In this document: one piece after another, positions 16,987-24,830 of the stretch
Layout of the letters: every line of letters begins with the position of its first letter
Numbering within the stretch: the first letter of the stretch is position 1
Program-made: the position numbers and the translations under genes
DNA from: Acidobacteriota bacterium
Lineage (GTDB): Bacteria > Acidobacteriota > Blastocatellia > Pyrinomonadales > Pyrinomonadaceae
NCBI GenBank assembly: GCA_025463125.1
Contig: JAOAPX010000026.1
Coordinates: forward strand, 1 to 34,691
Direction of reading: 5' to 3'
DNA: 34,691 nucleotides
Notes under the pieces: generated by a model
Databases searched by the model: none
What the model was told of the DNA's origin: nothing
The model's input: the letters and a program-made list of their open reading frames with translations, nothing else

Positions 16987-17208
16987 TGAATTGTGATTGG
17001 TGATTGGTGAATGAAAGAAAACATTTGGAGCGAAAAATCATATGCTTTTGCTTTGCGAATGATAAAACTTTATAAATTTATGATTCAGGAGCCTACCGCC
17101 AAAGCAAATCTGTAAATAATGGTGAATGGCGAATGATTAATGGTGAATTAAAAGAAATTATCTTGGTTACCCGTTAATCATTAATCATTCGCCATTCACC
17201 TTTATTCT
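16987..17208. repeat. Heptanucleotide-type repeats forming a perfect 22-bp inverted repeat
   Basis: The spacer contains runs of 7-base words (GGTGAAT, GGCGAAT, GATTAAT, GGTGAAT from 17121; related GGTGATT/GGTGAAT words from about 16990). The stretch 17121-17142 is exactly complementary to 17179-17200, with a 36-base loop. The right arm ends 8 bases before the next start codon. No gene fits in the gap. Confidence 0.8.
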
Positions 17209-17613
17209 ATGTATTGGTTAGTAAAACAGGAACCCGAAAAATATTCTTTCGATGATTTGGTAAAAGAAGGGAAAACGGATTGGACGGGCGTGAGAAACTT
17301 TCAGGCTCGAAACAATCTGCGCGCGATGAAAATCGGCGATAAACTTCTTTTTTATCATTCAGTTACGGAAAAAGCGGTTGTCGGTTTGGCGGAAGTTTGC
17401 AAAGAAGCTTTTCAGGATTCGACGGACGATACGGGCAAATGGATCGCGGTTGAAATTAAACCGCTTGAAAGATTTGCAAAATCCGTCGCTTTAGACGAAA
17501 TTAAAGCTGAAAAAACTCTCGAAAACATTGCTTTAATTAAGCAATCGAGGCTTTCCGTGTTACCTTTGAGCCCGGAAGAGTTTGAAACGATCGTAAAACT
17601 CGGCGGGAAATAA
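17209..17613 (+). CDS. EVE-domain protein (thymocyte nuclear protein 1-like)
   Basis: A single EVE domain of the PUA/YTH-like fold; relatives bind modified bases in DNA or RNA. The aromatic-cage region and signature are visible: YWLVKQEPEKYSFDDL at the start, DWTGVRNFQARNNLRAMKIGDKLLFYHS (residues about 25-52), GLAEV, and the late LSVLPLSPEEFETIVKLGG. At 134 residues it is the usual length of a stand-alone EVE protein. The physiological ligand is unknown. No ribosome site: the bases before ATG belong to the inverted repeat. Confidence 0.92.
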   Translation: MYWLVKQEPEKYSFDDLVKEGKTDWTGVRNFQARNNLRAMKIGDKLLFYHSVTEKAVVGLAEVCKEAFQDSTDDTGKWIAVEIKPLERFAKSVALDEIKAEKTLENIALIKQSRLSVLPLSPEEFETIVKLGGK

Positions 17614-17695
17614 TAAACGGCAATTGTGAGCTGAGCGCTTCGCCGTTTTTTACGTCTTCATTAATTTTTCGTTATAAAAAATCGTCATAAACATT

Positions 17696-19060
17696 ATGCT
17701 AAAAGAAGCCGTCGCTTATTATCATCAACTGCTCGAAGATGTTGATCTGGCTGAATCTTCGCGCCGCGCATTGGACGAAGGGCTGGAACGAAACCGCTTG
17801 ATTTTCGGCGGTCGCCGCTTGTCGCCGTATCTGCGTCCGCATTTCGTGCTGGAAAGCGATTGGCTGCGCGTCGTGAAAATTTGCGAAACCGTCTGGTCGG
17901 CGCTGCAAAAAGTAAAAGACGCGGCGATTTCGAATAGTGAAATTTTAGACGAGCTCGGCATCACGGAAATCGAGCGCGAGCTGGTCGCGATCGACCCGAA
18001 ATACGCGCAGGTTTCGCCGACGGCGCGGCTCGATTCGTTTTTAACCGATGAAGCTTACAGCTTTGTCGAGCTCAACGGCGAAAGCCCGGCTGGAGTCGCT
18101 TACGCCGATTCGGCGACCGAAATTTTTATTGATTTGCCGGTAATGCGGCGTTTTGCCGAGCGCTTCGACGTTCGCGGTTTTGAAGGCAGAAGCAAAATGC
18201 TGCGCGTTTTGCTCGAAGCTCACGAAGAATTTCTCGGTCGCAAACCGGAACGTAATCCTGTCATCGCGATCGTCGATTTGAAGGGCTTGCCGACGCAGAA
18301 AGAATTTGAATTGTTCAAAGATTATTTTGAGTCGGAAGGCTATACGTCAATTATCTGCTCGCCCGACGAGCTTGAATTTTCCGGCGGAAGATTAATCTGC
18401 ATGGGAGTCGAAATCGACATCGTTTACAAGCGTCTTCTCGTCAACGAATATTTGCCGATAATCGAATCCGCGCCGGCTTTGCTCGAAGCCTACCGCGCCG
18501 GAGCGGTTTGCATGGTCAATAATTTTCGCTCCAAGCTCGTTCATAAAAAAGCGATTTTCGCAGTTTTAACCAATGAAACATACGCGTATTTATTCAGCGA
18601 AAACGAGCTCGAAACGATAAAAGCGCACGTTCCGTGGACGCGCAAATTCCGCGATGAAACAACTTACAATAAAAGCGAGGAAATCAGCCTCGTCGAATGG
18701 ACGCGCGCGAATAAAGGAAAATTGGTATTAAAGCCGAATGACGATTACGGCGGACACGGAATTTATATCGGCTGGGCTTCGAACGAAAAAGAATGGGACG
18801 AAGCGATAAATCTAGCCCTCGCCGACGGCGATTATCTCGTCCAGGAGCGCGTCAGCACGTCTAAAGAAATGTTTCCGATGCTGTTCGGAGACGAAGGAAA
18901 AGTTACGATGATCGAGCAGCTCGTCGATCTCGACCCGCTGCTTTTTAACGGGATTGTCGGCTCGGCTTTCACGCGGCTTTCTTCATCCGAACTCGCAAAT
19001 GTTTCCTCGGGCGGCGGAATGGTTCCGACCTTTATTATTAAGGAAAAGGAAAAGGAATAA
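17696..19060 (+). CDS. Circularly permuted ATP-grasp family protein
   Basis: Probable ATP-grasp ligase forming an amide or peptide-type bond with ATP; the substrate is unknown. The clearest motif is the nucleotide-binding strand-loop LVLKPNDDYGGHGIYIG (about residues 343-358), followed by DYLVQERV and MIEQLVDLDPLLFNG. FVELNGESPAGVAYAD (about 122-136) is typical of the permuted arrangement, in which part of the active site precedes the ATP-binding segment, as in glutathionylspermidine-synthase-like and type-2 permuted families. It has 454 residues, no signal peptide. The C-terminal KEKEKE comes from an AAGGAAA-type repeat that runs into the ribosome site of the protease gene 16 bases downstream, so the two are probably one operon. 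Confidence 0.85.
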   Translation: MLKEAVAYYHQLLEDVDLAESSRRALDEGLERNRLIFGGRRLSPYLRPHFVLESDWLRVVKICETVWSALQKVKDAAISNSEILDELGITEIERELVAIDPKYAQVSPTARLDSFLTDEAYSFVELNGESPAGVAYADSATEIFIDLPVMRRFAERFDVRGFEGRSKMLRVLLEAHEEFLGRKPERNPVIAIVDLKGLPTQKEFELFKDYFESEGYTSIICSPDELEFSGGRLICMGVEIDIVYKRLLVNEYLPIIESAPALLEAYRAGAVCMVNNFRSKLVHKKAIFAVLTNETYAYLFSENELETIKAHVPWTRKFRDETTYNKSEEISLVEWTRANKGKLVLKPNDDYGGHGIYIGWASNEKEWDEAINLALADGDYLVQERVSTSKEMFPMLFGDEGKVTMIEQLVDLDPLLFNGIVGSAFTRLSSSELANVSSGGGMVPTFIIKEKEKE

Positions 19061-19076
19061 GAAAAGGGAAAAGAAA

Positions 19077-20576
19077 ATGAAAAAAACTGCGGCTTTGCTC
19101 CTTATAACCGGCGCGTTTTCGTTTGTCGGTTTACTGCATTTCTCAAATCAAACGAGCGCGCAATCACCCGCACAGCTCTTCACAATTATCGAAAAACCGG
19201 AAAGAAAAGGCGAGACGGAGAAATCTTCGATAGCTTCGGTGAACGAAAGCGAAATCAGCCTGAATTTAAAGAATTTACCCGAAACTGACATCGACCGTTT
19301 AAGTTTCCCGCTTTTTGACGGGAAAATATATGAAGCGGCGCGCGAAAGCTTGGAAATTCGCGAGACCGGCGATTTCACGTGGCGCGGGAAATTAACTTCA
19401 ACCGGATCGAGCGACGATGTGATTCTGACTTTCAAAAACGGTTTTGTCGCGGGCTTAATTTACGCCGGCGAAAAGGTTTACGAAATTGTGCCCGCCGGCG
19501 AAAAACAAATCTTAATCGAGCTCGATCAGAAACTTTTCCCGGAATGCGCCGGAGACGTCGAAGGCGAAAAGGAAAAAAATCAGGCGAATACAAACGCGGG
19601 CAAAGCTCCGGCGGTCGCCGCGGATTCGGGTGATAGAATCGACGTTCTTATGCTTTACACGGAAGCCGTAAAAGCCGCGCTCGGCGGCGACGCGCAGGCG
19701 CAAACCTTTGCGCAGCAGGCAATTGACGCGACAAACACGACTTATATCAACAGCAAGATTCGCCAGCGCCTTCGCCTCGTTCGCGTTCAGCAAACGTCGA
19801 TGGTCGAAACCGGGGTTTTAGGAACGGAACTCGCCGCTTTGCGGACAAGCGCGGAAACGGCGGAACTCAGAAACACGTATAACGCCGATCTGGTCGCGAT
19901 GATTTCCAATTCGACCGACAACTGCGGGATCGGTTATTTAATGGGAAATATTAACGGCAACCCCAATAACGGCTTTACAGTTACGGCACGAAACTGCGCG
20001 GTCGGGAATTTAAGTTTCGCTCATGAGCTGGGACATAATATGGGCAGTCACCATAATCCGGAAAACGGTTCGAATGCTACTTTGCCGTACAGTTACGGTC
20101 ATTACGTAAACGGAGTTTTTCGCACCGTTATGTCTTATACCGACCCGTGTACGCAAGGATGTAATCGACGCCCGTATTTTTCAAATCCGGCAATTTCGTT
20201 TAACGGTCATCCGACCGGCGTGGAAAACCAGCGCGATAATGTTCGTTCGATAAACGCGACCGCCGATGCGATCGCGAATTACCGTGCGAGCGGCGCGAGC
20301 TTGACGCTCAACAATTTCAACAGCGGCGAAACGATTCCGCGTCTTATCTCGCGCGCCGTAAACTGGTCTTCGGAAAACGTTTCAGGCAATGTGAAAATCG
20401 AGCTTTCGCGCAGCGGCGGGACAAACTGGGAAACGTTAATCGGAAGCACGCCGAACGACGGTTCTGAAAACATCACGATTTCGGGCAGACCGACGCGATA
20501 TGCGCGTTTAAGAATCGTCAGCCTTGATAATCCGGTCGTGAGCGATTCGAGCGTGAGAAACATTTCGATTCGGTAA
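19077..20576 (+). CDS. Exported metzincin zinc metalloprotease (reprolysin-like)
   Basis: A frame extends upstream to 18954, but the start is ATG 19077: it has an AAGGGA ribosome site and gives a clean signal peptide (hydrophobic core 5-20, cleavage near TSAQS). Residues 31-180 are a propeptide-like region. Residues 186-405 form the catalytic domain, with FAHELGHNMGSHHN (HExxHxxGxxH, His316, Glu317, His320, His326) and a Met-turn VMSYTDPC (Met352), all required elements of a metzincin. The Cys pattern in DNCG, ARNCA and DPCTQGC suggests disulfides. Residues 408-499 are a small beta-rich C-terminal domain. It probably acts outside the cell or in the periplasm. Co-transcribed with the ATP-grasp gene; a functional link is not shown. 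Confidence 0.9.
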   Translation: MKKTAALLLITGAFSFVGLLHFSNQTSAQSPAQLFTIIEKPERKGETEKSSIASVNESEISLNLKNLPETDIDRLSFPLFDGKIYEAARESLEIRETGDFTWRGKLTSTGSSDDVILTFKNGFVAGLIYAGEKVYEIVPAGEKQILIELDQKLFPECAGDVEGEKEKNQANTNAGKAPAVAADSGDRIDVLMLYTEAVKAALGGDAQAQTFAQQAIDATNTTYINSKIRQRLRLVRVQQTSMVETGVLGTELAALRTSAETAELRNTYNADLVAMISNSTDNCGIGYLMGNINGNPNNGFTVTARNCAVGNLSFAHELGHNMGSHHNPENGSNATLPYSYGHYVNGVFRTVMSYTDPCTQGCNRRPYFSNPAISFNGHPTGVENQRDNVRSINATADAIANYRASGASLTLNNFNSGETIPRLISRAVNWSSENVSGNVKIELSRSGGTNWETLIGSTPNDGSENITISGRPTRYARLRIVSLDNPVVSDSSVRNISIR

Positions 20577-20666
20577 TTTGCTCGAAAAAAAATAAAAGTT
20601 TTGAGTTTTGCAAAAATCATATAGAGAAAAGAAATTAACAAAGGGCGGGAAAAAAGCATTTATTCA

Positions 20667-22289
20667 ATGAAAACATCAGAAAAAACATCGCGTCTGCGCG
20701 AGCTAACCGAAGAATTTGAGCGATTGGAGCGAAAGTTAAAACTCGGCGGCGGCGCGGAAAAAATCGAAAAAATTCACAAGCAGGGAAAATTGACGGCGCG
20801 CGAGCGCATTGATTTGTTGTTTGATAAAGACGAGTATCAACAGGAAATCGGCTTGCTTGTCGCTTACGACGAGTACAAGGGACAGGCTCCGGCGGCGGCG
20901 GTCGTCACATCGATCGGCAAAGTTAACGGGCGTGAATGCGTCGTTGTGGCAAATGACGCGACCATAAAAGCGGGCGCGTGGTATCCGGAAACGATCAAAA
21001 AAATTCTGCGCGCTCAGGAAATAGCGATGCGAAACCGCGTGCCGATCGTTTACCTTGTGGATTCGGCGGGCGTAAACCTGCCGTATCAGGGCGGAGTTTT
21101 TCCAGGTCAATACGGCGCAGCCAGAATTTTTTATTACAATTCGATTATGCGCAGGTATCTGAAAGTTCCGCAGATTTCAGCCGTGATGGGAATGTGTGTG
21201 GCGGGCGGCGCTTATCTGCCGGCGCTTTCAGACGTGATCTTGATGGTCGAAGGAACTTCGTTTATGGGCTTGGGCGGCGCGAATCTCGTAAAAGGCGCAA
21301 CCGGGCAAACGATCGACAACGAAACTCTCGGCGGCGCTTTGACGCACAACGCGATCAGCGGCGTCGCGCATTATCGTACAAAAGATGAAGCGGAATGTTT
21401 GGATAAAATTCGCCGGCTGATTTCCGAATTGCCGAAAAAGGAAGAAACGAAAGTTTCCATCGTAGAAGCCGTAAAACCGGCAAACAAACCTGAAAGGCTG
21501 CTGGAAGTTTTGCCCGAAGATCATCGCGCGCCGTACGATATGCGCGAAGTTTTAAATTGTTTTCTCGACGGCGGCGAGTTCGACGAATTTCAAGCCGATT
21601 ACGCCAAGGAAATGATTTGCGGTACGGCTCGCATCAACGGGATTTTAGTCGGGGTAATCGCGAATTCGCGCGGAATGGTGAAGGCGAAACCGGGAAACCC
21701 GCCGAAATTCGGCGGCATCGTTTACACCGAATCGGCTGAGAAAACCGCTTATTTTATCGAAAATTGTAATCGACATTCGACGCCGCTTTTGTTCGTTCAG
21801 GATGTTTCGGGGTTTATGGTCGGCGCCGAAGCCGAGCATTCGGGCATTATCCGCGCGGGCGCGCGGTTCGTAGAGGCGATGGCGACGGCGACGGTGCCGA
21901 AAATCGTTTTGACGATAAATCACGCGTCGGGCGCGGGTTATTACGCGATGGCTGGACAGGGTTTCGACCCGGATTTTATTTTCTCGCTGCCGACCGGAAG
22001 AATGGGCGTGATGGAAGGCGATTCGGCGGCGCAGGCGATTTTCGGAACGCAGATCGAAAAACTGAAAAAAGAAGGCAAAGAGCCCGATGAAGCATTAAAA
22101 GCCGAAATGCAAAACGTGCGTGATACATACGAGCGCGAACTCGACGCGAAACACGCAGCCGCGCGCGGTCTGGTTGACGCCATTGTCACGCCGAAAAATC
22201 TGAGCGACGCTTTAACGCTCGCTTTGCAAACTTGTTTGAATACCGACAAGCCGCATCTCGGCGCGTTTGTGCTTCCAAGTGGAATTTAG
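20667..22289 (+). CDS. Acyl-CoA carboxylase carboxyltransferase (beta) subunit, methylcrotonyl/geranyl-CoA-like
   Basis: Transfers CO2 from carboxybiotin to an acyl-CoA. Two crotonase-fold halves are visible. The N-half has GKLTARERIDLLFD, then YLVDSAGVNLPYQGGVFPGQYGAARIFYYN and a Gly-rich oxyanion segment MGMCVAGGAYLPALSD, followed by GLGGANLVKGATGQ. The C-half has FVQDVSGFMVG and a second oxyanion loop NHASGAGYYAMAGQGFDPDF. The VDSAG...VFP layout is closer to methylcrotonyl- or geranyl-CoA carboxylase beta than to the AccA/AccD pair; substrate choice is inference. At 540 residues it is full length. The biotin-carboxylase/biotin-carrier partner is not in the window. A terminator follows. Confidence 0.93.
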   Translation: MKTSEKTSRLRELTEEFERLERKLKLGGGAEKIEKIHKQGKLTARERIDLLFDKDEYQQEIGLLVAYDEYKGQAPAAAVVTSIGKVNGRECVVVANDATIKAGAWYPETIKKILRAQEIAMRNRVPIVYLVDSAGVNLPYQGGVFPGQYGAARIFYYNSIMRRYLKVPQISAVMGMCVAGGAYLPALSDVILMVEGTSFMGLGGANLVKGATGQTIDNETLGGALTHNAISGVAHYRTKDEAECLDKIRRLISELPKKEETKVSIVEAVKPANKPERLLEVLPEDHRAPYDMREVLNCFLDGGEFDEFQADYAKEMICGTARINGILVGVIANSRGMVKAKPGNPPKFGGIVYTESAEKTAYFIENCNRHSTPLLFVQDVSGFMVGAEAEHSGIIRAGARFVEAMATATVPKIVLTINHASGAGYYAMAGQGFDPDFIFSLPTGRMGVMEGDSAAQAIFGTQIEKLKKEGKEPDEALKAEMQNVRDTYERELDAKHAAARGLVDAIVTPKNLSDALTLALQTCLNTDKPHLGAFVLPSGI

Positions 22290-22333
22290 CTGGAAAGACG
22301 CTTAATAAAATTGTCCGGCGATATGTTCAAAAT

Positions 22334-22380
22334 AAAAAGGAGAAGTGAAAACTATTTTATAGTCTCGCTTCTCCTTTTTT
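22334..22380. terminator. Bidirectional rho-independent terminator
   Basis: A long stem (about 18-19 positions, AAAAAGGAGAAG/CTTCTCCTTTTT at its base, arms 22334-22352 and 22361-22380) lies between the convergent carboxyltransferase and pyrophosphatase genes. Confidence 0.88.
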
Positions 22381-22404
22381 GCGCTTTTCGATGTGTTACC
22401 GAGG

Positions 22405-23022
22405 TTATTTCAACTTTGCCGCTAAAACCTCGTAATCGGCAATCGCCGCTCTGATAACTTCAAAAGCTTCTTCGCGCCCGTAGCTGTAAGCTATTTCGCA
22501 GATATTGTCTTCGTCGGGCAGGTTTTTGTAAGTTAAAAAATAATGCTCAAAGCGCTGGATAATTCCTTTTGGAAGATCACCGATATCCTGATATTGTTCG
22601 TAAACTTTATCGCCTTTTAAGGTCGCGATAATTTTATCGTCGGCTTCGCCGTCGTCGATTAAACAAAATCCGCCGATCGGTTTTGCTTTTAAGATGATGT
22701 CGCCGCGCGGTATGTGGTGCTCGGACAAAACCAGAATATCGAGCGGGTCGCCGTCGCCGACGGTTATATCTTTGCCTGATTTTTCGCGGGCAAGCGCTGC
22801 GACGCGCTGGTCGCAATAAGTTTGCGGTATAAAACCGTAGTTTGCCGGGACGACGTTGGAATATTGCTGCGGTCGGTCGATTCTTAAATAGCCTGTTTCT
22901 TTGTCAACTTCATATTTAACCGTATCACGCGGAACTATTTCTATAAAAACCGTTGTTTCATTCGGAATATCGTCGCCATATGAAACGCCATGCCACGGAT
23001 GGGCTTTATTTGTTCTAAACAT
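22405..23022 (-). CDS. ppa: Inorganic pyrophosphatase, family I
   Basis: Hydrolyses pyrophosphate to phosphate in the cytoplasm, driving biosynthetic reactions. The family I signature DGDPLDILVLSE begins at Asp90, with Asp92 and Asp95 as metal ligands. FIEIVPRDTVKYEVDKETGYLRIDR and VVPANYGFIPQTYCD precede it, and GEADDKIIA, with further metal-binding acidic residues, follows. At 205 residues it is slightly longer than the E. coli enzyme (about 175) because of an N-terminal extension HPWHGVSYGDD that is seen in some family members. No ribosome site is visible before ATG 23022. Confidence 0.95.
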   Translation of the reverse strand: MFRTNKAHPWHGVSYGDDIPNETTVFIEIVPRDTVKYEVDKETGYLRIDRPQQYSNVVPANYGFIPQTYCDQRVAALAREKSGKDITVGDGDPLDILVLSEHHIPRGDIILKAKPIGGFCLIDDGEADDKIIATLKGDKVYEQYQDIGDLPKGIIQRFEHYFLTYKNLPDEDNICEIAYSYGREEAFEVIRAAIADYEVLAAKLK

Positions 23023-23212
23023 TTTTCTTATTATTTACCTATAATTACTTAAGTTTCACAGAGTAATTTCTGTTGAACAAAATTATTCTATCACCTGCCG
23101 ACACTCTATCTAAAAAGCGTGTAGATGGATTTTTACGCGAAATCATTTACCGAATATAAAAAGAAATATTCCAAAAAGCCTTTTTTTGAAATGATATCTC
23201 AACCAGTAAATA

Positions 23213-23416
23213 TTATGGTGCAGCCGTTTTTATAACCGCTTGAAACAGTATTATTTTACTTTCGACGGCAAACTCGATGCCGCTTCGAACCATTGATGTG
23301 GCTGCTTTGGTGGCAACTACTAAATTTCCGTGAAGCTCCCAGCCGTCAGCCAGTTTTTGATTTACCTTTGTTTCCAAATCCTGAGCCGTATCAGCTTCTA
23401 AAAGTTCATAAATCAT
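23213..23416 (-). CDS. DUF1737 domain protein (67 aa)
   Basis: Short soluble protein with the DUF1737 pattern: a first strand MIYELLEA, a helix DTAQDLETKVNQKLADGWELHG, and a final strand ending ILFQAVIK. The function of the family is unknown. It is monocistronic, with weak GAG-containing sequence before the start. Confidence 0.75.
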   Translation of the reverse strand: MIYELLEADTAQDLETKVNQKLADGWELHGNLVVATKAATSMVRSGIEFAVESKIILFQAVIKTAAP

Positions 23417-24095
23417 ATTGATATTTCTCGCATCCTCGTTGCAGTTTGTATTTATATCAGACAGCCGCTCTGCCTTTAATTTTTATAAAAGACGGGTGTT
23501 ATAAAATAAGTTTAATTTAATGATTCCCAAGCCTTCAAAAAACTCCGGCTTTTTACACGGCAATATTTTTCGGCGCAAAACCATTTTTGTAATCGCTTTA
23601 ATTTTTAGGATCATAATTAAAGCGCATCAACAGATTATCACTAAAAATCAATCCCAACGTCCTTTTTACACGATCGCAGATGAAATTAACAAAAAGCATT
23701 GAATAAAAATGAATAAATAATAAGTGAATTTCTGCCGACTTTATGTTTTGTCTGCGAAATTATGTAGGCAGAACCGCTGCCGGTAATTCCGCGGGTTTTT
23801 ACGTTTTATTGAAACCTTAATAAAGATTTATACGTTTGGTAAATTATCCGTCTTGCTCTCCTCGTAAAGAGATGGAGAGGAAATGCTTTGCGATTTGTGG
23901 GAGTGAATCGCGAAGCATTTTCTTTTCCGGGTCGGACGGTTTCGCCCGCGCGCGTTTTTTTAGATTTGTTTTCGATTTGTTTTAGATTGTAAATGTTTTA
24001 AGCGCGTAATTTGATGGATTTCGCGGATTTACTTATGATGATTATTCTGGAAATTATTCTGAAAATTATTTTAATAATCATTTGAGAAAAGCAAA
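23417..24095. other. 679-bp region without a convincing gene
   Basis: AT-rich spacer. A 60-codon plus-strand frame at 23520-23702 has one hydrophobic patch (IFVIALIFRIII) but no ribosome site and ordinary AT-rich composition, so I do not call it. Two neighbouring hairpins at about 23860-23920 are listed separately. The region just before 24096 has GAGAAAAG, a plausible ribosome site for the crotonase. Confidence 0.6.
23860..23926 (+). ncRNA. Candidate small RNA / orphan terminator
   Basis: A short CTCTCC/GGAGAG hairpin (about 23860-23880) is followed by a 15-bp stem AAATGCTTTGCGATT/AATCGCGAAGCATTT with a single T-G pair (23881-23895 and 23906-23920), a 10-base loop, then TCTTTT. This reads as a plus-strand terminator, yet no plus-strand gene precedes it. 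The 5' end and a promoter could not be defined. Confidence 0.35.
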
Positions 24096-24701
24096 ATGTC
24101 TGGCGCACTGATCGTCGAAACTCTTGCGAAAACAAGAATCATTCGTTTTAATCGTCCCGAAATTCGCAGCCCGCTTTCGATTTTCGTGCTGGAAGAATTA
24201 ACGGCGATTTTAGATGAATGCGCTCTCGATCCGGCTGTTGAAACAATTATTTTCACGGGAAAAGAAAACGTTTTCGCTTCGGGAGCGGACTTGCGCGAAA
24301 TCGCCCTGGTCAGCGGTGAAACGGCGCGGGAATTCGCTGTGCGCGGGCAAAATTTAATGAATAAAATCGCTGAAATCCGGCAAGATACGATCGCTGCGAT
24401 AAACGGTTTTTGTTTCGGCGGCGCGCTCGATCTGGCGCTCGCCTGCGATAAACGTATCGCGTCGCTGAACTCTGTATTTTCGCATCCGGGCGTAAACCTG
24501 GGAATTATTACGGGCTGGGGCGGAACGCAGCGTTTGCCGCGTTTAATCGGCGAGGCAGCCGCGCTTGAAATGATTTTCACGGCGACGCGAATTGACGCGG
24601 AAGAAGCTTTGCGAATCGGTTTGATCTGCAAAGTTGCGGAAAATCCTTTACTGACAGCAATTGAAACATCGAAAGAGAAGCCGCCGGGCGAAAACGAATA
24701 A
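24096..24701 (+). CDS. Enoyl-CoA hydratase/isomerase family protein, short and atypical
   Basis: Crotonase fold: FNRPEIRSPLS, oxyanion-hole segment FASGADLREIA (about 60-70) and second oxyanion strand AINGFCFGGALDLALACDKRIAS (about 101-123). At the two catalytic glutamate positions of classical hydratases this protein has Asp112 (GGALDLA) and Gly132 (SHPGVNLG), so ordinary hydration is doubtful. It ends at 201 residues, about 50-60 short of the family, lacking the C-terminal helices that complete the trimer. Only about 60 bases separate the stop from the terminator stem, so no broken remainder is visible. ATG 24096 follows GAGAAAAG. Isomerase, hydrolase or inactive paralogue are alternatives. 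Confidence 0.85.
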   Translation: MSGALIVETLAKTRIIRFNRPEIRSPLSIFVLEELTAILDECALDPAVETIIFTGKENVFASGADLREIALVSGETAREFAVRGQNLMNKIAEIRQDTIAAINGFCFGGALDLALACDKRIASLNSVFSHPGVNLGIITGWGGTQRLPRLIGEAAALEMIFTATRIDAEEALRIGLICKVAENPLLTAIETSKEKPPGENE

Positions 24702-24759
24702 TTTTCGCCCGATCCGTTTTTCAAAGCGCAAACCGGCAAAACAAGCGACGGTTAAAGAT

Positions 24760-24804
24760 AAAAAACTGTCCTGAGTTAAACCGGAAAACTCAGGACAGTT
24801 TTTT
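24760..24804. terminator. Bidirectional rho-independent terminator
   Basis: A perfect stem of about 17 bp (ACTGTCCTGAGTT/AACTCAGGACAGT plus A/T-run base; arms 24761-24777 and 24787-24803) lies between the convergent crotonase and the minus-strand exported protein. Confidence 0.92.
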
Positions 24805-24830
24805 ATTCTAAATATTTCTGTCAAATCGCT

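Noticed and set aside
18954-19076. Upstream extension of the metzincin gene overlapping the ATP-grasp gene
   Set aside because: The ATG at 19077 has a ribosome site and gives a clean signal peptide; the extension is an Arg/Lys-rich shadow.
23520-23702. 60-codon plus-strand frame with a hydrophobic patch
   Set aside because: No ribosome site, AT-rich composition like the spacer, and no recognisable motif; kept only as part of the gap description.
23760-23810. Possible riboswitch-like GC-rich stem (GCTGCCGGTAATTCCGCGGG)
   Set aside because: Pairing is short and ambiguous, matches no known riboswitch consensus, and no suitable gene follows directly.
24071-24739. 222-codon minus-strand frame opposite the short crotonase
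   Set aside because: Ser/Ala/Ile-rich antisense shadow; the plus-strand frame has crotonase motifs and a ribosome site.
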